DNA of 64,000 nt, taken from Arcticibacter tournemirensis (GTDB lineage: Bacteria > Bacteroidota > Bacteroidia > Sphingobacteriales > Sphingobacteriaceae). Positions within the stretch are counted from its first letter, which is position 1, and the number at the start of each line of letters is the position of its first letter. The translations under genes were made by a program, and so were the position numbers. Below the pieces are notes generated by a model that searched no databases, had not been told where the DNA came from, and worked only from the letters and a program-made list of their open reading frames with translations. Below, piece by piece: positions 63,800 through 64,000 of this stretch. Where the stretch lies: NCBI RefSeq assembly GCF_006716645.1, contig NZ_VFPL01000001.1, forward strand, positions 4,278,001-4,342,000. The letters run 5' to 3'.

Positions 63800-64000
63800 T
63801 TATAAATACAGCAAATATCTCTTTCTTATTTCCTTGAATTTTTCAAGCTTCGGCTCCCAGGTCTTCCTAATTTCCACCTCTGTCAAACCTGCAACAATCT
63901 GCTTTTTCAAAAGAGCGGTACCGGCGAGTTTATCGAAGTTCCCCATCTCTTTACTCTGTTTATAATCGAAAAATTTTTCCTTGTCCGGGTAAGCAGCATA
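63800..64000 (-). CDS. NamZ-like (DUF1343) exo-beta-N-acetylmuramidase, C-terminus only
   Basis: 66 codons of a minus-strand gene ending at 63800 and running off the right edge. The product ends FDKLAGTALLKKQIVAGLTE, then a helix and W-x-P-x-LEKFKEIRKRYLLYL, the characteristic C-terminus of DUF1343 proteins. That family was shown to be exo-beta-N-acetylmuramidases (NamZ, GH171) in Bacillus subtilis, releasing MurNAc from glycan ends. Only the C-terminal end is visible, with no active-site residues, but the pattern is distinctive. It is the first visible gene of the peptidoglycan locus. Confidence 0.8.
   Translation of the reverse strand, partial: YAAYPDKEKFFDYKQSKEMGNFDKLAGTALLKKQIVAGLTEVEIRKTWEPKLEKFKEIRKRYLLYL

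Noticed and set aside
63780-63965. Plus-strand 61-codon frame at the right edge
   Set aside because: Antisense to the NamZ-like C-terminus, which has clear family similarity on the minus strand.

Overview
The window looks like chromosomal DNA of a Bacteroidota bacterium, most likely Sphingobacteriaceae (Pedobacter or Mucilaginibacter relatives). The signs are two SusC/SusD outer-membrane pairs, an ECF-sigma/FecR cassette, type III glutamine synthetase, an S46 dipeptidyl peptidase, many secreted lipoproteins, TAnnTTTG-type promoter elements and very AT-rich intergenic DNA. I recognise about 43 protein genes (two cut by the window edges), one tRNA-His and two decayed gene remnants.

1-8.4 kb (minus strand): an ECF sigma factor, a FecR anti-sigma factor, a SusC receptor with an N-terminal STN signalling domain, a SusD-like lipoprotein and a DUF5689-type lipoprotein that runs off the left edge. 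This is a classic cell-surface signalling and uptake cassette with unknown substrate. 8.7-22 kb is more accessory in character: a VapBC-type toxin-antitoxin pair; a striking mirrored array of 11-bp repeats; two small orphan genes (one DUF6266-like); a CE1-like esterase; an acyltransferase; a TlpA-like thioredoxin; and a four-gene SMC-like operon that reads as a divergent Wadjet/Mks (jetABCD-like) anti-plasmid system.

22-45 kb is mostly housekeeping: a LytS-type kinase fused to a degenerate thioredoxin-like sensor with its LytTR regulator, an IS/AraC graveyard beside tRNA-His, rnhA, fbp, a YfcE-like phosphodiesterase, trmN6, a VOC protein, a TonB protein, glnN, purM, a YdeI-like protein, cvfB, an S46 peptidase and a cytochrome c. 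Several gaps between 28 and 45 kb are filled with a degenerate intergenic repeat (words such as AGCTAAAAGC and CAATTGGC).

39.4-64 kb appears to be one large peptidoglycan-utilisation locus on the minus strand. It contains, in transcription order, the C-terminus of a NamZ/DUF1343 exo-muramidase, SusC, SusD, a GHL10 (DigH-like) glycosidase, a GH9-polysaccharide deacetylase fusion, a phosphoesterase-PQQ propeller protein, an NlpC/P60 endopeptidase, an L-Ala-D/L-Glu epimerase, a GH3(NagZ)-serine hydrolase fusion, a class-A-like serine hydrolase, the MurNAc-6-phosphate etherase MurQ, a sodium:solute symporter and a large FAD/Fe-S D-lactate-type dehydrogenase. A DeoR-type regulator lies convergently at its end. 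Together these could trim cell-wall glycan and peptides outside, import the products, split MurNAc-6P into GlcNAc-6P and D-lactate, and oxidise the lactate. A MurNAc kinase is the obvious missing step and may lie beyond the right edge.
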